Of a stretch of 64,000 nucleotides of DNA, positions 13,597 through 29,167 are shown one piece after another (within the stretch, counting starts at the first letter, position 1; every line of letters begins with the position of its first letter). Origin of the DNA: Chrysomallon squamiferum (Eukaryota; Mollusca; Gastropoda; Neomphalida; Peltospiridae); NCBI GenBank assembly GCA_012295275.1, contig CM022665.1, forward strand, positions 7,118,976 through 7,182,975, written 5' to 3'. Under the pieces are notes generated by a model that worked only from the letters and a program-made list of their open reading frames with translations, did no database searches and was not told the origin of the DNA. Both the position numbers and the translations under genes were made by a program.

Positions 13597-16500
13597 ATTA
13601 AATTAAATTAAATTAAATTTAAAAATCTACATGATTTTCATCCTAAAAATCAAAAATATATATTCATTAACCTATATTATGTTTAGTATGAGAATACATT
13701 AACTGAAAAAGAAATACATTTTACAACTAATTTAGCTGAGATTTAGTGTCAGATTAAATGAACATGCCATGGATGTGTTTAAAGCTTAAATACCCATGAT
13801 TGTAATTACAACTGCCTGCTGGCTTTAGCATGAACCTTCATAATGAATTCCAAAATTAGAAACTACTGTTAGAAAAGGAAGAATACATCTTTCTTAGAAA
13901 ATAACTTTTATCATTTCTGCAAGCTTTTCTAAATGATTAATGTAGTGTAATGAATATTAACTGTGAGAAAATGGCAGATTTGAACAACAATAAAATGATG
14001 TAATTGTGTAAAACCAACAAAACATAATGGCTGACATATATCAGAATGTGTTTACTCTAACTGCAGCAAACAGAAATTAACCCTGCCTGTGAATTTCCCT
14101 TGCATTGGTCTGTAACTGTTTCATGAACATCAATTAGTTGTAAACAGATGTTTTTGACTAATATATAACAAATACACTTCTGCCAGTGGGAAATTGCTCA
14201 GTTGCAGTGGGTGTGGGGTAACTCCAATGGGCTATTTCCCATCCCAGTCAATGTAAGGTATGTGCTTTTCTATTGACCATTAACACAGAAATATGTTTAG
14301 TAAATCAAATTATATACTGCCTGCTTTGTCAAGACTAATAAACTGTGAGGAATAAATAAAGATTGTTTTATATATATAACAAACTTGGAATATAATTTCA
14401 TATTTTAAAACAAATATTCATCCTTGTAACACTATTTTTTTTAAAATGTATTTCTCTAGAATCTTGGCAAAGAAAGTTTAAAATATGCGTTTATTGAGAA
14501 CATGAAAATACTAATTAATTTTCTATAACCTGCTCCTAAATATCAGATATCTGTAATTCATTTTTCAAAATGAAATAAAGAAAAAGTTTTTGCTTTAGCA
14601 TCAAAGTATTTATTTACATGCACTTTCAGCAATAAGGACAATGCATACCATAGTCTTTGATAAATAAACGTAACAGCACCAACTGAAATGAAATGCAGAT
14701 GACATTCACTAATATTTTATTAAATTATAACATTTACTCAGATTTGGGGTTTTTTTGTTTACTATAATATCAACTTAACAACACCAGAAAAATATATCAT
14801 TAACTGTAATGTTATCGACTGATCAATTTTGTTCACTTACATCAACACAAAAATTTATCATATACTATCGTAGCATCACCAGCAGAATTTACCATTTATC
14901 TTGTGATCACCAGGAGAATTTATCATTTACAATCATATCAGGTTACTTACTTTGATCTCCAGGTCCTAACCATACACAAACTGGTGAAGGTTTCATATAC
15001 TTAAATAACAATACTATGATAACTTTCTTTTGAAGATGGTTTCAGTAGTCATAACAACCTAATAACCATAAATACAAAAACATGTTAAGGTGTCATAAAG
15101 TAAATATTTACAGTGAAAATTTAGTTTATTACTTTCTTGTTTTTTTTTCCTAAATGCAAATCAAAGTATCTTTAAACATATATTTTTAAATACAAGTTTG
15201 GTACTTTTACTGTTTTAAAAACTCTCATAAATGAGATTAAATAAAAAGTTATATTTAAATTATACAGAGAAAAAAAAAAACAGTGTGTAGCACAGCACTG
15301 ATACTACCAGTGCTTTAACAATTATGAACCAAGGTAAAACTATCAAGTGAGAGCAGAAATGTACCTGACAACCATCTTTCAGATAACTTGAGTAGAAAAT
15401 TTGCTCAAAAATACTCAGTGCTCAGTAGCTCACCTCTTCAAATGGCATACCATAATTATACCACTGAGTGTGAGTAAATTATCATTGTTGACAAAGTTAC
15501 ATTTTTATCAGCCTATAAGACGTATTACAAGTAGGCAAGGCTTTTAGAAGTTATTCTCATCCTTTATTATTAGCAAAGATTGGTTTCTCGTGAAGGAAAA
15601 CAATTTGAAGTATTCAAAATATGTGAAAACTGTCACCATAGGATCAGTTTCAACTGATGAATATCTTCATTATCATTTACAGAATGGTTTAAACAACAAC
15701 AACAACAAAGATCAAGAATGTTTAAATACAAATAAATAAATAAATAAAAATTTTAAAAATTAGAAATTTAATTACAGAAAACAATTTAATTTGAAATCTC
15801 GTAAACCTGAAAATAGAGCTGAACCCAGAAATTCAAGTTTCGAGAAAAGGGAATCTTAAAACAACTACTCTGACAATCTGATGACTAAAAGACTCTGTAA
15901 TTAAGTGAAAATGAAACATTTTTCTGACGAGTGACAACATACAAGGCACAAAATTAATCATCCCCTCACATGTCGATTAATCTCAATGATACTGGTTACT
16001 ATCAATTTGTCTTCATTTTTGAAGGGAAATGAACTATCACTGGGTGATCAGAGAACTGCATCACTCTCTATTCACAGCTGACAGACTGTTAAACCAGCGA
16101 TGTCAATTGCTCTGCCTTAATGACACAACACCACTGGTTTTTAACATTAATCACTGTGCTGCAGCAATACCAGTCTTGTTGTCAGCACTATTACCTTTAC
16201 AGAGTTCTTCAATTAAAGACGGAATACGGAATAAATTTATTATTGTTTCGGATTTTGGGTGGTCTTGGAATTTTTTTGTACTTTTTTTTTTCAAATTAAA
16301 TAAATTGTTGTGTATAATCTGAAATCAGGTTTATTAATTTTTATGTTTATGATGTGAATAATACTGAAATATGTATGACTGTAGTTTTTTATTTGTGCTT
16401 TAAAATGCAAACTGGTAATAATTCATTACATGTATCTGGAGTATTCTATATAGACACATGAAATTTTTGTATTATTATTATTTTTATTTATTTATATTTT

Positions 16501-18906
16501 TTTTTTTTTTTTTTTTTTTTTAATTAGATGATGTAATTTGATGTCATTCACATACTTCAAATGTATAAAAAATACATAAATCTTCTGCCTATTACATTTT
16601 AAAAAAACACACCAAAAAAACCATGTCTCCTGTTGATGAAGTAAAGACACTTGCAAACATTCCTTAAAATGAATGAAAATAAATTAAATTTACATAAATG
16701 AGATATTAAAGCAGATGTTTTTTTAAGATTAGTGTTAAGATAAACAATAACAGACACAAAAACAGCAGGACAGTGAAAAAGTAAAATCCACTTTGCTGTG
16801 GGAGAAATTCAAACTACAGGGAGGTTTATCTGTTAATAAATAATTATCTAACCTGCTGTTTTATCATATCTAACAACTTATCAGTGAATAACATCAACAG
16901 AAATACAAATTTTTAAAAAAATTTTTTTTCATTTTCTTTATTATTATTATTATTATTTCAGTATTTATTATTTATTTATTTTATTAATATTTAATATTTA
17001 TTTATTATTATTCATTTGTTTGATAACTAGTAAGTAAAACTAATTCAGAATTTTATCATAATTGTTAGCTTTACCAAGCCTGTATAATTTAACTGATACA
17101 TAAAACACAATACTTCATTGTTCTTTTCACCAATTACAACAACAAAAATTAATAATAAAAAAAATTATGACATATCTTGCACAGATGTTTCATGTTTGAT
17201 GTTCTGCTTAATATAAAGTTTAGATTTAATACCATTTGAATTTTTTAAATTTACAAGTGTTTATTAAAGTTTAAGATAAATCAGCTATTTCTGTAACTCT
17301 AAGCATCTAAAATAAATTTTAAAGATTTAAAAAAAAAAAAAAAAACATTAAAAAAAAGAGGAAAAAATGATCTCAGAAAAATATTTGCAGCAAAGTTGTA
17401 CAAATAAATGTGAATAAAAATCTCTTTAAATAAATGGACTTTACAAAAATGTCCATATAACTGTATATTTGGTTTCCAAGCATATATAGTACTGAGAAAA
17501 AAAATAATAAACACAGATTAAAATTAAAATATGATACGTGAACTGTATAAAATACTTTTTAAGAAATAACACATTAAACAGAAAGATTTTTTCATGGCTA
17601 AATAATGATTAAATTTATTCCAGTCAGCTACGAATATATTTAAAATATGCAATATACTTTTTTTATTTTATCAAAGCAGTGTCAAAACTGAGAGGTTTTT
17701 GTGACTATGAAGTTACTTTATGAGGCGATGTACCCTGCTGGGTTTCACCATATCAGAACTAAATGTCAGATTCTACTTGTTATCTCCACCAGACCAAGTA
17801 GACAGCACTGGCTAGAGACAGCAGTAGTCCACTGGTTAGACAGCACTAGCTTGTGGGTTTGAGACAGCAATACAAGTAGCTTAGGATCAGAGACGGAAAT
17901 AGCTTGGTGGAGAGACAACACATAATGTGCTCATCTTAAACTGTGTGTGTTTTATCATTAGATCACCTTAGTGTACTCATAGCACACACAGTGTCAGTGA
18001 CTTGCTTTATTACAGGCCCTGACTGTGGGTAGATGAATATTAAGTTTTTATATATAATATACAATTTTGAAGTCTACATTCTATTAAAAAAGGCTGAAAT
18101 ATTAATTTCACAGGGGGAAAAAAAAGCTGTGTATTATAGATGAATAAATATGACAAATATCTACAGAAGTGAACCGTGATAGAAGTATCTTTAATACAAA
18201 CAAAAGTACATCACACACATTTATATTAAATGAAATGAAGCTGTCTTATTTACAACTCATTACAATCCATTTTGTTGAACTGCCATGTAAAGTAATATTA
18301 TTAATTCTGTAAGCTATAGCTGTAACACTATTGTGTATAGTGCAACATGTTTACAACAGCTGCTGAAAGCAAATCTCAGATTTCAAAACCTACATCCAAG
18401 CATCAATATTTCAAATAAATCTTTGATTCAATGTTAAGCAACTTCTCTCACTTTTTTTGAAATGTTCACAAAACTTGCAAAACTTTAAAAAATTTCTGAC
18501 ACCTTTTAAATTATCATACAAATTCAGGGAATCATTTAGGTACCTTTTATCCTTATAATATTGAAAACATAATGTCTACTCAGCACAGATGTTGTTTTCA
18601 TCAATAAAACCAGCTTTTCAACTAAAAATGCAAATTTATTATTGTTATTAAACATTTTTGCTTCGATATAAAGAAAATCTGTGTTAAATTCAAAACTGTG
18701 ACATTCTGTTATGATACATGTCATTTATGATTGGCTACTATTTGACTTATGTATTGAAACAAAATATATCAACAGCTGTGGCTTGCAAACATTTTTATGG
18801 AGATCCATGCATGTTACCTATGCCTACAGATTTAATTTAATAGTTTGTTAAAATACAATATATGTTTAATTCAAAGCTGCTATATACTCATCTTAACTGT
18901 ATACAT

Positions 18907-18945
<39 letters not shown>

Positions 18946-19546
18946 TTAAAAAATATGATTAACTATTAGCCAATATTCAAAATCTTTCAGTTAAGTTTTT
19001 AAAGTAATTTATGCTTTAAATTTTATATGTACATGTATGTATTAAATTAAAAAATATATATATATATATATATATGTATTATTCTACCAGTCATGATAGC
19101 ATTTGCACTTATGATCTATTTCTCACCCATTTACTGAATATTTAATTGAAACTGTTTCATTATTAATCCATCACAACGATGTTTCTTTGGCATGTTAAAT
19201 CATTGCATGACATCATTAAATCAACATACCGTGAATAAAGTGGTGATATGGCCAACTCTGTTCAATCCAGCATAACAGCATGTAAATCAATGTTGTGCGG
19301 ATGTATCAATAATAAAAGAAGCTGGTGTTGCACACAGAATTATCCTCATTTGATCAATGTCAAAAGAGTAATTGTGTGGCTCGGTTTGCTTTGACATTAC
19401 AGGAAACAATCAATGAAGTATACAGGTACATTCGTTGATACTGAGGCAGTAGAAAAGTTTCTTAATTCAAAGATCCTTGTAAACAGACAGCTATTTTCTG
19501 TACCTTATTAATATATTATGAGACTGGATCCAGGTTCTTGCTTGTG

Positions 19547-19592
<46 letters not shown>

Positions 19593-21751
19593 TTTTTTTT
19601 ACTTAATGTTATTTATTTATTTAATATTATTAGATAATCCAATATATATTTTTTAATCTTTCTTTTGCAATTATTTAATTTGATCATTTTTAAAAAAAAA
19701 AAAAAATTTTTTATTTATTTATTTATTTATTTAGTTTTGTTAACCAAATGTTTCAGCTTATTTTTTATATTTATTATGCAAGAATTTTCATCTTGATAAA
19801 ATGTATTTCATTCTCACTTTTTTAAAGAAATCCCAGATCAAATCACACTGCTGTTGTGAACATTCTAGTAATTTCGTCAAATCAAAACTGAGTATATTAT
19901 TTGTGTTGGATGGTTCAATATGCACATTCAGAGTGCAAAATGTTGAGATTTCATTGTCATTTCTGTCATTACCTGTGATTCATTTGTAACATTATTAATC
20001 GTCAATAGTGCTATTATTCAGTTGGGGGGGAGGTGGGCTAGCCAATTATTTTAAGGATATGAAAATATTATTGCTATTAATATTAACATGCTTACCAAGT
20101 GAAATAACACCATGTAGTTGCAGAAGTAATGACAATTTATTATTATTATTTTTTGTTTTTTAAATAAAAAGCTATTAATGAAAAAAGAAAGAAACACCCT
20201 TTAACAATGGTAATTCATTTTTCTCCAGTTAATTATGAAATTGTAACTAATGAAAGTAATTTGTGGCACAAATGTTTTTAATTTCCTTTTGGAAATCAGC
20301 AGCCATATTGTTTAATGGTGGTTTATAGATTCTGGCCAAAATAGGAAATGAACATGTTCATTCTACCAAACTGCATTTCTGTTTAATAACAATGGCATGG
20401 TTTTTTTAACTTCTGAAGGGCTTATTTATGATACTTCTTATTTAACCGATGCTTATTTATATTTTATAGGTTTTTGTTTTTATACAATTTAATTTCATTT
20501 TATTTTATTTCTTCTTTACTTTCTTATACCATGCCAAGAATTTTGATTTAAACATCAGATTAAATGTTTATATAAAAATGTTTTTGAGAAATTCCTACAC
20601 TAATATTATTTAAAGATAACAGTTAATAATTATACAACCATGTATTAAATAACAGTCATCATGAGGTTCTGCATATTTGCCCATTATCTCCTGGTAATTA
20701 ATTCAATTCACACTAGCAAACACTGTTTAATACTTATAATGTCCTTATTACTAATTTGTCAAGTAAGAAGAATAAAAGCATGAAAAAAAAGAAACAGAAA
20801 TATAAAACTGATACAGAGCTTCTGAAATGAAGTCGTTTTTCACTTAATCTCTTGAACCACTGAAATCACAACATAAACAAAACTGTGGACAAAATGAAAT
20901 GTCGTAAAATAAATTATTAATATTTTTATATTCTTTTTTTTTTTTTTTTTTTTTTTTTTTTCTGTTGATAAACTAAAATCCTGAACAGACAGGGGAATAG
21001 TTTAATTAATTTATTAATATTATTATTATTTATTTATTTATTTTATGTATTTAAACCAATCTAATGTTAAGGAAAAATCACACATAATAAAGTATTAATT
21101 CAAGTTGTAAAACAATTCCAACCAGTCAGCTTTAACTACTAAAGACAAAAGAAATTCCGAATACCGACTTTTATATTATTGTATGTCTTAATACGAAATG
21201 TCAGTATTTGAATGACAATACTAGAAACAAACAAAAAAAAAACCTTATAATAATTCAACCAGTTTGGTAACCATTAAAAAAAAAAAAAAAAAAAAAAAAA
21301 TATTATTTCAGTGAAGCCCATTTTTTTGTTCAACAGTTTCAAACAAAGAATGATACTATATCCGTTATACCTACACCAGCAATAACGATCACCGCATCGG
21401 TTGTTAAACATTACACGTTAGAAAATCCAATTGCACAAAAATATGGGAAAAAAACGAAGAAAGGTGCCCCTCTTCATTTTTTTAATTTTAATTTTTTATT
21501 TTTTTTTTTATTTTTTTTAAATTTATATATTTAATTTTTTGTTGTTTTTGTTTGTTTGTTTTCTCGAATTTGATAATTAAATAAAAGGAAAAGAACCTCC
21601 GTTACTTTCAGTGAGCATTTATGATGTTAACAGCCTCCATCGACCTATGTCAGTCTAACATTAACATTTCAAAAGTGTGGGGTTGTTTTCCTCAGTATGA
21701 TATGTAACAGAGCGCAGACGAACTCACGTTGTTGTTCTTATATTATTCTTA

Positions 21752-21797
<46 letters not shown>

Positions 21798-24700
21798 TTA
21801 AATTTATAACTGCTTTTTTATTAATGCAAAAAACATTATACACCATCTGATAAAACTTAACATTTTTTTTTTCATGAATATAAATGAGAAAATATTGAAA
21901 GTTATCGTTTCTTAAAAAATATGTCCTCGGTGAACTGCACTAACAGTACTATATAAACATGTATATGAAGACACGCACGCACGCACGCACGCATGTATGT
22001 AATTAGCAGGATCAAGGAGTAATGTTATCTATCGTTTTTCACATAATCGCTGAATACAAACAAAGCTGCATTATACCAAATTAGTATAAAATATTAATAA
22101 TAAAATATAATAATCAATTAAATCAAATTATAAATAAATAATAATAAAATAAAATAACCATGCTGTGAGAGAATAAAATAACTGATTTGAAATTAGAAGT
22201 GAAAAAAGTCCTTTTGCATACGAACTTATTTTAAATAAATAAGTAAAATAATCAATCCTACTACTCTTTTTTTCATGCGCCTTTACACAGAAAATAAATT
22301 TTAAAAATAAACGTAAATAATAATAATAACAATAATAACAATAACAACAAAAATTATTATTTTCAATGCCTTAAATATTTAAGATATTTATCTCCTCACA
22401 GACAATTCCACCCTCATCTTTAACATAATAGTAATAACGATTTCATTAAAATCGTAAGGTTTTAACAAAGTATTAATATTACTGCTACTACTCAATAATT
22501 TTCAAAACTTAATTCTTTGCATTTCTTTACGTATTAAGAAGGTTTTTGTCGAATCTGTACGTACGGAAATCAATTGACAATGAAAAGTTGTTAAGGATAG
22601 GCTATATATAATTCATGACAGACAAGAACAATCAATGATCTCCGGGCGCCGAGAATGACAATAAAACAAACACTTCGATCATTACTTACCCACTAACGAT
22701 AACCCAAGTTAAACACTTTGACAACAATTAATTTACCATTTAACACAATCACACCGTGTTCCGCATTTATACACTGATACACGCAGCTAAAAACAAAATA
22801 ACATCATTAGGTTCTTTAAATGGCGTTTACAGTTTAAAGAAAAATGGGATTAAACACAAAAATTATTATTATACATCATCGTTTTGAGACTTTTTTCACC
22901 AACTAAATGTTACAGTGGTAGAAAGGTTTTATACAGAAATGTGAAACAAAATAAGAAAAGAAAAGAAAAAAGGTCAGAATTCAATGAATTCCATTTTTTG
23001 GTTTCAAACTGAACAAAAAATAATAATAAACAGACCAATGAAAACGAAAGAAAAAAACTTCCAACATTTGGTTTTGTTGTAGTAAACTGGTGGCAAGTTT
23101 GATGAATTCTGTTCACGAATAGATTGGAGGGAGTATTTAATAATTGATTAGTCATGGTAATGTAGATACAAATTTATACATACGTCATATTTTTTTTCTT
23201 TATTTCTTTGGTTATTTATTTAGTCCAGAGCTTGTAAACTGAACCCATACTACAGAAATACTTTCAGTGTTTGTCTGACGATCAATTAGCATTCCCAGCT
23301 CATCATCGCATAGACGACAAGCTTTACATCAAAACTGTTTAATTTGCAGCGGATGCTGATGAATGAACCTTCTAAATATTAGATTGTCAGAAATCTAATA
23401 ATCATATCCTTATCATTGTGTTTCGTTAATACAACTGAATCATGCTCTCTGTACAAACAAGACATCGATGTCCAATAGAACGCTTTTTTTTTTTTTTTTT
23501 TTTTTCGTTCAAACTGTCCGGAAGAGGACGACTTCTTTGTTTCGTAGCCAAGAGGAGCGGCATCATGTCGCTTATTACCCAACGTGTGAGACACGAAGCA
23601 TGAACCATGTGCCTCGACAATTAACCTAAGAGCAGGGCAAACACACCATTTCAGTGTGCTTGTATGGTCTTCTTTTGTCTGATCGGGTTACTACTGGCAT
23701 CGCGGTCAAATGGACGTTTTCAGAAGGCTAAAATAATACTTTACGTCCTTGAGTGAGATCAAACAGAACACAGTTTACTGTGTAATAGCTATTTTACTTG
23801 TCACATATCTTGCTGGGTTGTGTCATTTTTTCCTGCGGCAATCTGATGTTAATGTTTGTTTGTTCTTTTTCTGTGCAATGTGCTTAAAATCCACATAGTT
23901 CTTCAGATGTTATTCTGCCATTAGTTTAGGCTTTTCCCTGTTTTCAAGATTTTAGCTTCATCCAACATTTCGTGAAATATAATATATTCAGTTCAAAAAT
24001 GTTCAGAATATCCAAACAGTATTCAGCATATTTTAATGATAACAGTTTTAATTCATTTGTTTAACACTCAATATCGATTAATTTTCTATTATCTTGTATG
24101 TAAACTTTATAAATTAAACCCGCTATTATTCCAAGAGCAGCAAGGAATCTTTTAAATGCACCGATAGTAAACACATACCATGACCTTTAACAGAAAGTCG
24201 TGCTATACTAGCTGTAATGGAAATAATCCAGCTATTATACCTGCAGGTTAATATTTAATTAGCTGAAACTAATTTTAATATCCTAATAAAGGCTAAAAAT
24301 AAGTATTTATAAAATCATGAATGATATTAAATCCACTATAATGAAATTTGATATTTGTTCTATTACGTTTTCAAATGAATTTTTAAATTTTAAATGTTTT
24401 TGGATTTTTAAATATTTTAATTTTATTTTAATTCAAACCAACTGTCAGAAGTATAATGAGAAGCAGAAAGTATTAAATATAAAAGTTGATTAAAGTCACT
24501 CAGTGATGTGTAATCCGCCGTCTTTCTTTACATTATACGAATTATAAAATTTATAATATTTAATAAGAAAAAAAATGATTTTGACAAGATATTCATATTT
24601 CAAATGAAGATTATATATTATACATAACTGTACAAGTACTATTATTTGTGTAAGAAGCCAGTATTAATTGTTTGGAAATAATGGTCGTCAAACATTACGT

Positions 24701-27700
24701 GGAAATTTTTTTTTGTAAAAACAGTTTATAATAAACAGCTCAAAGATCGTTTCACACATTTCTTAACTGTTCATAGGAATGCATGTAATTTTCTTGTGTC
24801 TTTTAATAAAGAATACCATTATCAAACTGCCTCGAAAACGTGTTGGCTGAATCCGTCTTTGTAAATCTGTTATTTCAACGAAATCCTCACAGGAATTTAA
24901 TAGCACTGAAACCTGTTATGTCGTGTTGGTGTTTGTTCTGGTGACGAGTCCACCAGATGGGACATTAATATTTAACTCCCTTTACACAATTAGACATGGT
25001 GTGATTAAGCTGATGATTCTGATGTCATTTCTCCGGGGAACGGCGCGCGCGTGTCGGGCAAGCGTATCGTATTATCCGCTATCGGCAATTGGCACCGCGC
25101 TGAAAACGCACATCAAATGAAGTTAAAGACGGAATTGTATCTCAAGGATATGTTATTAGTAATTTCTCGTTATACAGATTAGTTATGGTGCGGAGACTTT
25201 TACAAAACGAGGAGGAAAAAGAAAAAACAGACGAGGAAGTCTAAAACGGCACAAACAAATAATAATAACAACAAAATGAAGAATTTATTTGAAAAAAATA
25301 AAAAAATAAAAAAATAAAACATAAGCCAAATGCTGGAGAGAGATTAGAATTAACCCCTGTTTCAGAAATTTTTATTTCTAATTATACCGACCATAAAAGG
25401 TAACTTTCAAGAGAAACTCCTTTCATTTAACAAACTACTACATCATTCACCCAGTGTCATTTCCAGATAAACAAAATAAAACAAAAAGAAATCGCAACAC
25501 TAGTGGATGTCAAATATAAAGAAAACCAAGAAAAACAAAATACAATGATTCAACAGAACATCCGAATTCGAATATCTAGGCGCAAGCTGCAGCGCAGGAT
25601 AAAATGATTAAAACATTCTTTCTTTTCTCTTTTCATTAAAAAATAATAATTTTAATAATAATAAAAAAATTGGCACTATTGCAACAAATCACAAGCCGAT
25701 AAACTGGTATAATTATAATACATTTAAAGTCCATGGTTTTCCACCGTTCATCATTTGTTTACCGTTCACATTTATATATACCTAATTACTCTGTAGATCA
25801 TTATTTTAATAGATAAAAGAAGAAGAATTCTTGGACAAATGTCTTAGTTTCTACGTGTTGTTTCATCTAAACTGAATAGTGATATATATTTATCTGTTTT
25901 AATTTTCCCGTCGATTCCGCCATGTATGGTAGTGTGTGTAGTTTACATTTCTGTGCAACTACTGCACTTTTTATTTTCACTTCAGCTGGTGAAAACATTT
26001 TTAAGGTACAGAAACATGCTTCAGATCACTGTAAGACTTTTGTTTGTTGTATTTTCAGAAACTAACAACATAATGTACAGAAAGCAGCCATTACTTTTTT
26101 TTTTTTTTTTTTATTCTAATTATTTATTAAATTAAATTTCAGACATACACAATTATATAGAAAGAAAAAAGAAAGATTACATTCGTTATTTCATTTTCGT
26201 ATTTTTCCCATCTCCGTAGGTTGGTTGGTTCAAATACATCTAGTTGAATTTCGGAATCATCAACAATTCTGACAAACTAACGTCTTCTATCTGGGTTCAT
26301 AAAAATTATTCAAAAACATTTTTACCATTATAAATTCATGATTTTATTTTAGAGTCGGTAGATAAAGTATTTACATAGCAATTTTCCGTAATTTTTTGTT
26401 TTTTTGTTTATTTTGTTTTGTTTTCAGTGTTAGTCTAAAATTGGTATTTCTGCTTAATTTCTGATTCAGTGTACAGTGTCGCATTTTTTATTCTGCTAAA
26501 TATCTTGCTGTTGATATTGCCTAGCTTCTCGATTGTATCCATCCAGTGAAAAACAGAAACATCCAGTATTTGCTGCGCACTACAGTTAATGTGACAGAAT
26601 TAATAAACTAAAGTAAACTTTGTAATAACGAATGTAACATTGTTGTTTTAAGCTGAACATTACAAAATGAAACTTGCAAATACTTAACGAAATGTTTCGC
26701 AACAAACAGAATCTAGCAAATTATTAACGATCAGAACTCATAAAAAGAATCTTTAAAAAAGTTTTTCACTTTACTGTTTGCCTCATTTTGCAAACAGGGC
26801 ATTTGATTGGCTGCAGCTATTTGAGTAAAGGCCATATTGCCCGTGATGTAAAAGCGCTAGGTTATCGATCTTTTTAGAGCCTATTGGTTCGCGTTGCTAA
26901 CTCAATAACCAGCAACAGATCATCGATTTAGATGGTGTCAAAGACACAAGTGGTCAACGCTAAAATATTCTCGTGGGCCAATCAATTACAGCTCGCAATT
27001 CATCCAAACAGGAATCACCCATTCTAACTAAATGAAGAAAACATCTTTTATTTTTTAATTATTTCCTCCTGGTTACGGATTAAATTTCATTTTTTTCCCC
27101 TTTCTTTATTACTTATTGAACAATACTGATTATTTTCATACGATACGTTTTCCGTTTAACATGCAGTTTAAAAAGAAAAGAAAATAAAGTCTTTGCTCTT
27201 TTTAAAAAAATTCGTTCTGATTTTAATAGAATTTATGAGAAATATTAGTGCAACATGGAAGTAATGGTGTAACCATTATTAAAGGAGGAATAATTTAATC
27301 GATCATCATAGTGGCACCTTTAGATCATAGTTTTAATACATACTATCAGTTTTCATCTACCAAAAGAAAATACGCTTTACATTTTAACGCATTTTGTGTC
27401 TTTGTACGCGTGTCTGTGCAATTAAAACACCCAAGAAATATTTTCACATCCAACGCAATACACCCCTGGAATGACGTGATGTGCAGAGCACGTGAATTTT
27501 CACGAGCATCTTGTCAGCGTGTTGCAGATGTACCTGACATAAATAGACCACAGCACCTGGCAAAAACAAATGAAGATGCACGGAATTGTATTGCACTACA
27601 TTATGAAAATAAAACTGAAACTCAATAGCCCTGGGAAACGCTGCAAGATTACAGCTCTTCATAGGTGCATAGTGACCTCGCCCGAAAAACCAGTTCAGCT

Positions 27701-29109
27701 CTGGCATCCTTTTCTACCTTGAACTTAATCTTTCTTGCGTAAGTATCTACAAAGGTTGCGGCGAGCTTTTCTGCTTCCATCTGGAAGCTCCCGGGCACAA
27801 GCAAGAATTGAAAAAATATGGCGGACATGCATTTCTGAAGATTGATAAGAAATATTTCATTAAAAAAAATAAATAAAAAAATAAAAATAAAAATCTCATA
27901 GAATCTTAAAATACTTCTTTTTTCTTTTTTGTGACTTTTTAGATTATGACATTAAAGTTAAAGGAATAATTTTACTACTTTTCCTGATATTAGAAAAATG
28001 TACGCCAGCGTTCATGTACACATATATAGTATTTAAGTAAACGTGCGTATGAATGAAGAAAAACCTCCAAGATCAGCGGTTTGCTGAGCAACTGTACAAC
28101 CACAGAAAACTACAGAAAACACAGAACGTACAATGCATGTTACTGTAAACAAATTTGTACAAATTGAAACAACTTTTGTTTTCAGAACGTTAATAACTTG
28201 CCTTCTTCCGAAAATAAAACATCACTCTCTCTCGTTATCTTGCTTAACCTAACCTACTCTATATCAAGTGATGAGCCAAAACGTTGTTTGAAAACTGCAG
28301 CTGAAAAATTGGAAAGACGTCAGAAATGCAGCAAGACCGATGACTGTGATGACTGTTGTCATCATATTCATGATTTGAAATCATTAAAAGAAAAACATTT
28401 CTTTACTTAGGTATTTTTACATGAATACAAGTAATACAGTTATGAATACACCAGTTTTCTCAAATATTCCGTTTTCTTATTTACATTAATAAGATTAATA
28501 AGGACCAATAATAATAATAAGCAAAGGTTTTAAACTGAATGCATTCACTTACAATAACAAAATAATAAATAGGCGTATTCTTTAAAACGATAGATCAATT
28601 AAACTAGGAGAGAAAAAAGTATTTTTCGCAATATTGGCGCTTAAACTGTGGTACAAGATTAAAAAAAAAAAAAAAAACTAATTAAACTGTTTTTGATGGC
28701 GTGTGTCTAAACGTGTTGTGGGGAATCAATATATTTGCTTAAGCTGTAATATTAGAATGATTTCACATCTGACGGTGCTGCTCATTGATTGGGAGGAATG
28801 TTCAAAGATTAAAAGCTGAAAGATCTTTTAAATATTCTGTGCGGACATGCTGCATTTTGAATGTACATTGCCTATGAAGTTTTGACATCTAAATTAAAAC
28901 AATAATAACAATACAAATAATAAAATAAAATAATATAACTAAAGTTAAATAATAATAAAAAATAAATCAATATTTAATACTTTAGAAATTAATGAAACCC
29001 GCAAGTAAATAATATATAATAAATTAAAAATTAAACATTAATAATAATAAAAGGTAAAAGAATAATAATAATAAATTATTATTCTTATTAATACTACTGC
29101 TACAACAAC

Positions 29110-29167
<58 letters not shown>

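Noticed and set aside
15415-15475. Another tRNA-derived SINE near AGTAGCTCACCTC
   Set aside because: No convincing A/B box pair in either orientation.
27311-27707. Overlapping 105- and 87-residue open frames in Jagged intron 1
   Set aside because: Neither shows a domain, splice context or signal peptide; they fall in a GC-richer block where chance frames are longer.
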